Source: Streptococcaceae bacterium (GTDB lineage Bacteria > Bacillota > Bacilli > Lactobacillales > Streptococcaceae). Taken from it: 5,433 nucleotides of DNA. Made by a program: the position numbers and the translations under genes. Below the pieces are notes generated by a model. It was not told the origin of the DNA, did no database searches, and saw only the letters and a program-made list of their open reading frames with translations. This document shows, one piece after another, positions 1 through 5,334 of this stretch. The stretch covers positions 1 through 5,433 of the forward strand of contig JAITWV010000085.1 in the NCBI GenBank assembly GCA_031285105.1, given 5' to 3'. Numbering within the stretch: the first letter of the stretch is position 1; every line of letters begins with the position of its first letter.

Positions 1-204
1 ATGAAACGCTTGAAAGCTAAAGGTGTTGAAGTGGTTGTTTATGAACCAGCAATGCAAGAAGATGTGTTCTATGGTTCTCGTGTTCTTCGTGATTTGGATG
101 AATTTAAAGCAATTAGTGATGTGATTGTTTCAAATCGTCTTGAAAAAGAAATCGAAGATGTGGAAGAAAAAGTTTATACTCGTGATATTTTTAAACGTGA
201 TTAA
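1..204 (+). CDS. ugd: UDP-glucose 6-dehydrogenase, C-terminal fragment (5' end outside window)
   Basis: This is the last 67 codons of a gene that enters from the left edge, ending in TAA at 202-204. The enzyme oxidises UDP-glucose to UDP-glucuronate with two NAD+ in the cytoplasm, supplying precursor for acidic surface polysaccharides. The visible part matches the C-terminal UDP-binding domain: a KGVEVVVYEP strand, then FYGSRVLRDLDEF, SDVIVSNR, and the terminal VYTRDIFKRD that closely resembles streptococcal HasB-type enzymes. The family is usually about 390-400 residues, so roughly five sixths of the protein lies outside the window. The ATG at position 1 is almost certainly an internal methionine, because no ribosome binding site can be seen and the catalytic domains are missing. 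The gene converges on the minus-strand GDP-sugar cluster and shares its terminator. A GDP-mannose dehydrogenase is the main alternative, but the tail fits Ugd better. Confidence 0.85.
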   Translation: MKRLKAKGVEVVVYEPAMQEDVFYGSRVLRDLDEFKAISDVIVSNRLEKEIEDVEEKVYTRDIFKRD

Positions 205-210
205 TCAATC

Positions 211-251
211 AAAAAACCGCAATACTCTTTATAAAGGAGTTTGCGGTTTTT
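211..251. terminator. Bidirectional rho-independent terminator between convergent ugd and pgcA
   Basis: The stem pairs AAAAAACCGCAA (211-222) with TTGCGGTTTTT (241-251), and an inner stem pairs ACTCTTT (224-230) with AAGGAGT (234-240, including one G-T pair) around an ATA loop. T223 is bulged. The A-run on the left and T-run on the right give a U-tract on both strands. It starts 6 nt after the ugd stop and 12 nt after the pgcA stop, so it can end both convergent transcripts. Confidence 0.9.
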
Positions 252-263
252 ATATGCAACAAT

Positions 264-1931
264 TTACATTGAAATAAACTGCTCTAGTTTTTCAATTTCT
301 GTATCAATTAATTCTTTGCTCTCAGCTTTCACACCTAAATAATACTTAATCTTAGGTTCTGTACCTGATGGACGCACAGCAATCCACGAGCCATTTTTAA
401 AGAAATATTTCAACACATCGCTCTTAGGTAAGCCATCAATTCCTTTAGCATAATCTTTCACTTCAACAATATTTGCTACTTCCAATTCTTGTGCTGAAAG
501 GTTTCTGAATTTCGCCATTAATTGAGTAATTTGTTCCATTCCATCACGACCTGGTAGTGTTTGACTAACTAATTTTTCGTGGTAATAGCCATATTTTTCA
601 AAAATAATTGCTAATTGATCCACTAATGTTTTGCCTTCGTTTAGATAAAAAGCGCTCATTTCGGCAATCATCATCGCTGATCCTACTGCATCTTTATCGC
701 GTGCTAAGGCGCCTATTAAATATCCATAAGACTCTTCGTAACCCATGATAAATGAATGATTTCCCCCCAAAAGGTTCATCTGTTCGCCGATAAATTTAAA
801 GCCAGTCAAGGTCGAAACTGTTTTTACACCAAAGCTTTCAGCAATTTTTCCACCTAGTGAACTTGTCACGATTGTGTTGGCAATAAATGGGTTTTGTTTA
901 CTTGATAATTCTTTGTCGTTTGATAACAAGTAATAAACCAATAAAGAACCGATTTGATTGCCGTTCAAAGGAGTATATTCATTTTTTCCAGTTTTTACTA
1001 ACACACCCACGCGGTCTGCATCTGGGTCTGATCCCATGATTAAGTCAACGTCATTTTCTTTTGCGACTTTTAAAGCCATATCAAACGCTGATAATTCTTC
1101 TGGGTTAGGAGATTTTACTGTTTTAAACTCAGGGTCTTCTTCTAATTGTTCTTCAACGGTAAAGACATTTTTAAAACCAACTTCATCAAGTACGCGGAAA
1201 ATTGCACGTTTGCCTGTTCCGTGTAGTGGGGTATAAAGAACTTTCATTGTTTCGCCCATGTCTTTAACGATTTGTGGGTTAATCCTATTTTTCTTTTCAG
1301 CTTCAATAAAGGCCGTATCGACTGTTTCATCCAACCAATGAATAAGTGGGCTATCAGCAGGTGCAACTTCAATGGTTGAGTAGTCTGTGATTTGTTCAAT
1401 TTTTTCAATAATTGGCTCAGCTAAGGAAGGAACCGCTTGTCCACCCGTTTCATCATAGACCTTGTATCCGTTGTATTCTGGTGGGTTGTGAGAGGCTGTT
1501 ATCACAATTCCGCCTACTGCTTTTAAATAAGGAACGCTAAAACTTAACTGCGGAGTCGTCGTAATCTCTTTGAACAAGTAAGTCGGAATACCAACAGCTG
1601 CAAAAACGCGTGCTGCTTCTAGGGTAAATTCACGTGATCCATAACGCATATCATGGGCAATGACAATCCCACGCTCAATAGCTACTTGTCCGTAATGTTC
1701 TAATAAATAGTTTGCATAACCACTAGTAATGCGTCTTACGGTATAACGGTTTAAACGATTGGCACCTGCTCCTAAAACAGCACGCAAACCACCTGTACCA
1801 AATTCTAAATTTTTATAAAAACGATCTTCAATTTGCGCTTCATCGTCTTTGATGGCAAGTAATTCTTTTTTTGTTTCTTCATCAAAAACATCTGAGTTTA
1901 GCCATTCATTGTAATTTTGCTTATAATCCAT
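264..1931 (-). CDS. pgcA: Phospho-sugar mutase of the PgcA family (phosphoglucomutase/phosphomannomutase)
   Basis: This cytoplasmic alpha-D-phosphohexomutase interconverts hexose-6-phosphate and hexose-1-phosphate. Beside manC it most likely makes mannose-1-phosphate, although PgcA relatives act mainly on glucose phosphates. With the ATG at 1931 the protein has 555 residues, slightly shorter than Bacillus subtilis PgcA (about 581). Four signature loops are intact: the active-site TASHNPPEYNGYK with phosphoserine S147; the Mg2+ loop GSDPDADR (300-307); the sugar-recognition loop GYEESYGY (397-404); and the phosphate-binding RPSGTEPK (520-527). The N-terminal FGTGGLRAVLGAG is also typical. I prefer the ATG at 1931 to an upstream in-frame TTG at 1964, because a Shine-Dalgarno AGAGGA lies at the right distance from the ATG and the TTG would overlap manC. 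The gene is last in its operon, 13 nt after manC. A six-G run lies in the coding strand at 763-768. Family assignment is certain; substrate preference is inferred from context. Confidence 0.93.
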   Translation of the reverse strand: MDYKQNYNEWLNSDVFDEETKKELLAIKDDEAQIEDRFYKNLEFGTGGLRAVLGAGANRLNRYTVRRITSGYANYLLEHYGQVAIERGIVIAHDMRYGSREFTLEAARVFAAVGIPTYLFKEITTTPQLSFSVPYLKAVGGIVITASHNPPEYNGYKVYDETGGQAVPSLAEPIIEKIEQITDYSTIEVAPADSPLIHWLDETVDTAFIEAEKKNRINPQIVKDMGETMKVLYTPLHGTGKRAIFRVLDEVGFKNVFTVEEQLEEDPEFKTVKSPNPEELSAFDMALKVAKENDVDLIMGSDPDADRVGVLVKTGKNEYTPLNGNQIGSLLVYYLLSNDKELSSKQNPFIANTIVTSSLGGKIAESFGVKTVSTLTGFKFIGEQMNLLGGNHSFIMGYEESYGYLIGALARDKDAVGSAMMIAEMSAFYLNEGKTLVDQLAIIFEKYGYYHEKLVSQTLPGRDGMEQITQLMAKFRNLSAQELEVANIVEVKDYAKGIDGLPKSDVLKYFFKNGSWIAVRPSGTEPKIKYYLGVKAESKELIDTEIEKLEQFISM

Positions 1932-1937
1932 TTTTAA

Positions 1938-1944
1938 ATCCTCT
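1938..1944 (-). promoter_or_regulatory. Ribosome binding site that sets the pgcA start
   Basis: The coding strand reads AGAGGAT, 6-7 nt before the ATG at 1931. It directly follows the manC stop codon (TAAAGAGGAT), so ribosomes ending manC finish on top of the pgcA start, which suggests translational coupling. Its position rules against the in-frame TTG at 1964. Confidence 0.8.
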
Positions 1945-3162
1945 TTATATTTTTTCAGTAACAACTACAAATGAAAAATCCTTAATACCAGTTACACTAT
2001 AAGCATGATCTGTTTGAGCAATTGTACCTTTACCGCTAAGTTTAATTAATTTTTGATTTTGTGTTAAATCCAAGAAAATTTCTTTTCCATCTAAAATTTG
2101 ATACAAACGAGTTAACGCTGTTTTGCTTTCATAAAGTGTGTTACGTACTCCCCAATTTTCTTCAACATAACGAACGGACTCAAATAATTCTTCTGAAATT
2201 TCTTTGACACGTGGACTTTCTTCTTTGGTTGAAACAAAAATCCCTTCTGGTCCAGCAGCAATTACTAAATCTTTCACTCCAATGGCAGCAATCGGTAAAC
2301 GTGTTTCATTGATGACATGCGTGTTTTCAGTATCAATCATCTGGGTTGTATAACCAACTGCGCGTGTATCCATTTCTTCTGTTAAGGTATTCCATGTACC
2401 TAGATCTTTCCAGAAACCGTCATATCTTAAAAAAGCGATATTATCTTGTTTTTCCGAAAATTCATAATCGAAAGAGTCTTTTGGTAACAAGTCATAATTT
2501 TGTTGCAATTTATTAAAATCAGTCGTGATATTCATTTCTTTTAATAAATCAAGCATCGTTGACAATTTGAAACCAAAGACACCTGCATTCCACACAGCAC
2601 CTTCATCAATCAATTCTTTGGCGTATTGACGATTGGGTTTTTCTTGGAACCTTTTTACCTTACGAGATGATGCTGATTCTGGCACGATATAGCCATATTT
2701 TTCACTTGGTAATGATGGTTGAATACCGATTAATCCAAGAGAGGCTTTTTCTTCATCTAATAAGTTTTCAAGCTCCAACACTTTTTTGAAGAAACTTAAA
2801 TCAACATAAGGATCTACTGGCAATACCGCGATTGTTTCATCTAAATCTGCACCAACCATAGTGTGCATATAAGTTGAAGCTAAGGCAATTGCTGGGAAAG
2901 TATCGCGTCTTGTTGGTTCAGTAATAATTTTTGAGTCATCAATACCAAGCTGATGTTTTAAAATTGAACGTTGACCCTCACCAGTTGCGATATAGGCATC
3001 TTCTTGTAAACCTAAAGTACCTAATTGTCGCCAAACACGTTGAACCATCGACTCTAAATTGTCTTCGTGACGCAAAATTTTGATGAATTGTTTAGAGCGT
3101 TGGTTGTTTGATAATGGCCATAAACGTTTGCCAGAACCACCTGATAATAATAAGACTTTCAT
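1945..3162 (-). CDS. manC: Mannose-1-phosphate guanylyltransferase (GDP-mannose pyrophosphorylase) with degenerate short cupin-like tail
   Basis: The enzyme forms GDP-mannose and pyrophosphate from mannose-1-phosphate and GTP in the cytoplasm, providing the substrate for Gmd. The protein has 405 residues from the ATG at 3162. The nucleotidyltransferase domain covers about residues 1-270: LSGGSGKRLWPL (6-17) is the GTP-binding signature, RSKQF follows, VLPVDPYVD carries the likely metal-binding Asp117 (the family usually reads PADH here), FQEKP lies at 172-176 and WNAGVF at 191-196. A left-handed beta-helix region follows (about 285-320, PIAAIGVKDLVIAAGPEGIFV). The last 70 or so residues begin with ENWGVRNTLYES, where full-length bifunctional ManC proteins (about 480 residues) start their cupin phosphomannose isomerase domain. 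Here the domain is short and lacks the usual His cluster, so isomerase activity is unlikely. An in-frame TTG at 3168 lies only 2 nt from the Shine-Dalgarno and is rejected. The gene sits 15 nt after rmd in the same operon. Confidence 0.93.
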   Translation of the reverse strand: MKVLLLSGGSGKRLWPLSNNQRSKQFIKILRHEDNLESMVQRVWRQLGTLGLQEDAYIATGEGQRSILKHQLGIDDSKIITEPTRRDTFPAIALASTYMHTMVGADLDETIAVLPVDPYVDLSFFKKVLELENLLDEEKASLGLIGIQPSLPSEKYGYIVPESASSRKVKRFQEKPNRQYAKELIDEGAVWNAGVFGFKLSTMLDLLKEMNITTDFNKLQQNYDLLPKDSFDYEFSEKQDNIAFLRYDGFWKDLGTWNTLTEEMDTRAVGYTTQMIDTENTHVINETRLPIAAIGVKDLVIAAGPEGIFVSTKEESPRVKEISEELFESVRYVEENWGVRNTLYESKTALTRLYQILDGKEIFLDLTQNQKLIKLSGKGTIAQTDHAYSVTGIKDFSFVVVTEKI

Positions 3163-3170
3163 GTTCAAAT

Positions 3171-3175
3171 CTCCT
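3171..3175 (-). promoter_or_regulatory. Ribosome binding site that sets the manC start
   Basis: AGGAG on the coding strand lies 8 nt before the ATG at 3162, which is ideal spacing. The alternative TTG at 3168 would be only 2 nt away. The site lies between the rmd stop (3178-3180) and manC, consistent with one polycistronic message. Confidence 0.85.
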
Positions 3176-3177
3176 AT

Positions 3178-4101
3178 TTAATTATTGTTTTCAAAATCAA
3201 TAAACGACTGAATGGACTCTTCTAGTGCGTAACTTGGTTTCCAGTTTGTTTGGCTTTGTAAAAGCTGTGAGCTGCCATAAATATTCATAACGTCTGTTGG
3301 GCGAACCAATTCTTCATTGACCACTGATTGAATATCTTGCCTACCTAGTCGTTTGGCAATCAAATTGAAAATTTCTTCGCCAGTATGACTTTTTCCAGAG
3401 CAGATATTGAACACATACGAAGTTAAGTTTGTTGCTTCAATTAATTGAATATATGCACTTGCAATATCTCGAACATCAGTATAATCACGAGCAGTTTTGA
3501 TATTTCCGACAATAATTTCATGTTCATCTTTACTTAATTCATTCATTCGGTGATACAAGTCGGGCACTAAAAAGCCTTTTCCTTGCCCTTGTCCAATATG
3601 ATTAAATGGTCTAGCAACAACCATATCAAAGCCACGATTACGATAATAACTTACTTGGTTTTCAACTGCTACTTTGCTGACTGAATAAGGTGAACCAAAG
3701 CCAATTGTTGATGTTTCTTTAATTGGTAATTCTTGATTTGACTCATAAATCGCACCAGAGCTAATGACTAACATTTTTGGTTTCTTTTCATTTTTAAGGT
3801 AATACTCACAAATATTCGTTACCATCGCAGTATTTCCATTGATGTACAATTGCGGTTTATCAAAAGAAGGCCCAACAGCTGCTAAACCTGCTAAATGAAT
3901 AATGCCATACAAATCATCAATTGCAGGCCACGTTTCAATTAAGTTGGCTTGATAATATTCATCTAAAAACGGTGCAACCTTCTCAAATGGTGTATTTTCC
4001 ATTGAGACACCAATCGTTTGATAACCTTTTTCTTTTAGTTGTTTGCTTAAGTGATAGCCTACAAATCCATTTACACCAGTAATTACTACTCTTTTTGACA
4101 T
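3178..4101 (-). CDS. rmd: GDP-6-deoxy-D-mannose reductase (GDP-4-dehydro-6-deoxy-D-mannose reductase, extended SDR)
   Basis: The enzyme reduces the C4 ketone of GDP-4-keto-6-deoxy-D-mannose, the Gmd product, giving GDP-D-rhamnose with NAD(P)H in the cytoplasm. The 307-residue protein is an extended short-chain dehydrogenase: the nucleotide-binding GVNGFVG at 9-15, IIHLAG at 67-72, the catalytic Ser in ISSGAIY (113-119) and the catalytic YSVSK (Tyr139, Lys143). RPFNHIGQGQ (164-173), RDYTDVRD (205-212), NICSGK (232-237) and RPTDV (267-271) are the features that point to the Rmd subfamily. The L-fucose branch enzyme (Fcl/WcaG) has a different signature and also needs epimerisation residues. The main alternative is a reductase of opposite stereochemistry giving GDP-6-deoxy-D-talose, which sequence reading alone cannot exclude. 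The ATG at 4101 has an AGGAG 6 nt upstream. Gmd lies upstream across a structured 194-bp gap, and manC follows after 15 nt. Confidence 0.85.
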   Translation of the reverse strand: MSKRVVITGVNGFVGYHLSKQLKEKGYQTIGVSMENTPFEKVAPFLDEYYQANLIETWPAIDDLYGIIHLAGLAAVGPSFDKPQLYINGNTAMVTNICEYYLKNEKKPKMLVISSGAIYESNQELPIKETSTIGFGSPYSVSKVAVENQVSYYRNRGFDMVVARPFNHIGQGQGKGFLVPDLYHRMNELSKDEHEIIVGNIKTARDYTDVRDIASAYIQLIEATNLTSYVFNICSGKSHTGEEIFNLIAKRLGRQDIQSVVNEELVRPTDVMNIYGSSQLLQSQTNWKPSYALEESIQSFIDFENNN

Positions 4102-4107
4102 TTTAGT

Positions 4108-4112
4108 CTCCT
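4108..4112 (-). promoter_or_regulatory. Ribosome binding site of rmd
   Basis: The coding strand reads AGGAG, then ACTAAA, then the ATG at 4101, a 6-nt spacing. It confirms the rmd start and lies just downstream of the tandem repeat and hairpin of the gmd-rmd gap. Confidence 0.8.
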
Positions 4113-4125
4113 ATGAGGTCGAAAC

Positions 4126-4151
4126 AAAGCTAGTTTTAAAAGCGAGTTTTC
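4126..4151 (-). repeat. Two-copy 13-nt tandem repeat upstream of rmd
   Basis: On the plus strand the units read AAAGCTAGTTTTA (4126-4138) and AAAGCGAGTTTTC (4139-4151). They match at 11 of 13 positions. They lie 14-39 nt before the rmd ribosome binding site, where they could be an operator, part of a leader, or chance in A+T-rich DNA. No function can be assigned from sequence. Confidence 0.4.
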
Positions 4152-4165
4152 AGCCGAATAATGTA

Positions 4166-4209
4166 AAAACCTCTAAAATCTATCATCAAAGATAGATTTT
4201 AGAGGTTTT
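4166..4209 (-). terminator. Perfect 19-bp hairpin with U-tract between gmd and rmd, probable terminator or attenuator
   Basis: The arms 4166-4184 and 4191-4209 are exactly complementary over 19 bp around the 6-nt loop ATCAAA (plus strand). On the minus strand, the direction of gmd transcription, the second arm ends in a run of five Ts (4165-4169), as a rho-independent terminator would. The stem is fairly A+T-rich, with 6 G-C pairs, so termination could be partial. It lies 86 nt beyond the gmd stop and 64 nt before the rmd start. If it works, gmd would be made in excess over rmd-manC-pgcA, or rmd would need its own promoter. A weak candidate, TTGATG with an 18-nt spacer to TACATT (minus strand, 4184-4189 and 4160-4165), overlaps the hairpin. 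Confidence 0.7.
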
Positions 4210-4222
4210 CACGATTGAAGTT

Positions 4223-4279
4223 TTGGGATAGTACTTGAACATTCGTTTTATTCCGCGCATTCGGAATGCTTTGTCCCAA
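4223..4279. repeat. Imperfect inverted-repeat intergenic element with nested palindrome
   Basis: The outer ends TTGGGA (4223-4228) and TCCCAA (4274-4279) are complementary. Between them, ATTCCG (4250-4255) pairs with CGGAAT (4262-4267), and an alternative 13-nt palindrome GCATTCGGAATGC lies at 4257-4269. CATTC at 4240-4244 can also pair with GAATG at 4264-4268, so several foldings compete. The element starts 16 nt after the gmd stop on the minus strand, where it begins GTTGGGACAAAG. That motif resembles short dispersed intergenic elements I recall from enterococci and relatives, but I cannot verify this. Confidence 0.45.
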
Positions 4280-4295
4280 CCTCTTGATTTTCAAA

Positions 4296-5285
4296 TTATT
4301 TTACGTTTTTTGCTTCTAATTCTAAATCATGTTCCATCATCAATTTCACCAATCCAGGAAAGTCTACTTCACGTTTCCAACCTAGTTGCGTTTCTGCTTT
4401 TGTTGGATCACCTAATAACAAATCAACTTCTGCAGGACGCATGAAGGCTGGATTTTGTTTTACATAAGGTCTCCAGTCAGAAATTCCTACTTCATTAAAA
4501 GCAATATCTAAAAATTCTTCGATTGAATGAGTTTCACCAGTTGCTAAAACATAATCATCTGGAGTATCTTGTTGAAGCATTAACCACATACCTTGAACAT
4601 AATCACCTGCATAACCCCAGTCACGTTTTGGCCATAAATCACCTAATTCGATATGGTCTTGTAAACCTAATTTAATACGAGCAACTGCATTGGTAATCTT
4701 ACGCGTAACAAATTCTAACCCACGACGTTCGCCTTCGTGATTGAATAAAATACCAGAAACAGCATACATATTGTAGCTTTCACGGTAGTTTTTTGTAATC
4801 CAGTGTCCATAAAGTTTTGCTACACCATATGGAGAACGTGGGTGGAATAATGAAGATTCGTTGTAGCCTTTTTCAGGGCGGTTGTAGTCAGTTCCTCCAT
4901 ACATTTCTGAAGTTGATGCTTGGTAGAAACGTACTTTGTTTTCTGGGTCTGTTAAACGAATCGCTTCAAGCATATTTAACACACCTTTACCTGTAATATC
5001 CATTGTTACCATTGGGTCTTTAAATGAATAACCAACGTGAGAGATTGCTCCTAAGTTGTAAACTTCATCTGGTTTTGCTTCCATCATGGCACGTACTAAT
5101 GAAGATTGATCGGTTAAGTCTGCTTCGATTAGTTTTACATATGGAAATTCTGCTTCTACTTCTTTGCGGCGTGGGTTGTTTTGTCCGCGGATGATTCCGT
5201 AGATTGTGTAGCCTTTTTCGTTTAGTAATTGCGCTAAGTGGCCTCCGTCTTGGCCTGTGATTCCTGTGATTAGTGCTGTTTTCAT
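4296..5285 (-). CDS. gmd: GDP-mannose 4,6-dehydratase
   Basis: The enzyme converts GDP-D-mannose to GDP-4-keto-6-deoxy-D-mannose using bound NADP+, in the cytoplasm, and hands the product to Rmd. The 329-residue extended SDR has the NADP-binding GITGQDG (8-14), the catalytic Thr125 in STSEMYG (124-130), Tyr153 and Lys157 in YGVAK, GILFNHEGERRG (178-189), FVTRKIT (192-198), RDWGYAGDYV (221-230), ATGETHSIEEFL (248-259) and FMRPAEVD (281-288). Its length matches the short Gmd of Pseudomonas aeruginosa (about 323), which is also partnered with Rmd, rather than the E. coli enzyme (about 373). Two usually conserved spots differ: NLGAISHV (the family commonly has NLAAQSHV) and NHEGERRG (commonly NHESPRRG). 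The ATG at 5285 has a Shine-Dalgarno-like AAGGGG 7 nt upstream. Codon choice in the first 80 or so codons is C-ending, unlike the rest of the gene. It is separated from rmd by a structured gap, and from an upstream gene by 49 nt. Confidence 0.96.
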   Translation of the reverse strand: MKTALITGITGQDGGHLAQLLNEKGYTIYGIIRGQNNPRRKEVEAEFPYVKLIEADLTDQSSLVRAMMEAKPDEVYNLGAISHVGYSFKDPMVTMDITGKGVLNMLEAIRLTDPENKVRFYQASTSEMYGGTDYNRPEKGYNESSLFHPRSPYGVAKLYGHWITKNYRESYNMYAVSGILFNHEGERRGLEFVTRKITNAVARIKLGLQDHIELGDLWPKRDWGYAGDYVQGMWLMLQQDTPDDYVLATGETHSIEEFLDIAFNEVGISDWRPYVKQNPAFMRPAEVDLLLGDPTKAETQLGWKREVDFPGLVKLMMEHDLELEAKNVK

Positions 5286-5292
5286 GGAAATA

Positions 5293-5298
5293 CCCCTT
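5293..5298 (-). promoter_or_regulatory. Ribosome binding site of gmd
   Basis: The coding strand reads AAGGGG 7 nt before the ATG at 5285. It is close to the AAGGAGG consensus with one G for A. A TATAAT hexamer lies just upstream (5301-5306) but would start transcription inside this site, so gmd probably relies on a message from further upstream or on a promoter not visible here. Confidence 0.65.
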
Positions 5299-5334
5299 TT
5301 ATTATATTTTAAACATTAACAATAACTTTATTAC

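Noticed and set aside
1..3. ATG at position 1 as the start of a 67-residue protein
   Set aside because: The sequence is the C-terminal domain of a much longer dehydrogenase, so this is an internal methionine at the window edge.
958..1236. Plus-strand open frame of 92 codons inside pgcA
   Set aside because: It lies antisense to the conserved Mg2+-loop region of pgcA, has a Ser/Thr-rich composition typical of a shadow frame, and lacks a credible start context.
1932..1964. TTG start at 1964 for pgcA
   Set aside because: It would overlap manC by 20 nt and read through the Shine-Dalgarno. The family N-terminus aligns with the ATG at 1931.
3178..4101. GDP-L-fucose synthase (Fcl/WcaG) or a dTDP-rhamnose reductase
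   Set aside because: The RPFNHIGQGQ, RDYTDVRD and NICSGK segments fit Rmd. The Fcl signature is absent, and the neighbours are GDP-sugar, not dTDP-sugar, genes.
4102..4295. CRISPR array or insertion sequence in the gmd-rmd gap
   Set aside because: There are only two short imperfect tandem units without spacers, and no transposase or target-site duplication. The structure is better described as hairpins and short inverted repeats.
4235..4444. Plus-strand open frame of 69 codons overlapping the 3' end of gmd
   Set aside because: Most of it is antisense to gmd, and its start lies in the inverted-repeat element with no Shine-Dalgarno. The hydrophobic stretch reflects the complement of gmd codons.
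5301..5306. TATAAT as a gmd promoter -10 box
   Set aside because: No -35-like hexamer lies at 16-18 nt, and transcription would begin inside the ribosome binding site. In A+T-rich DNA this hexamer is expected by chance.
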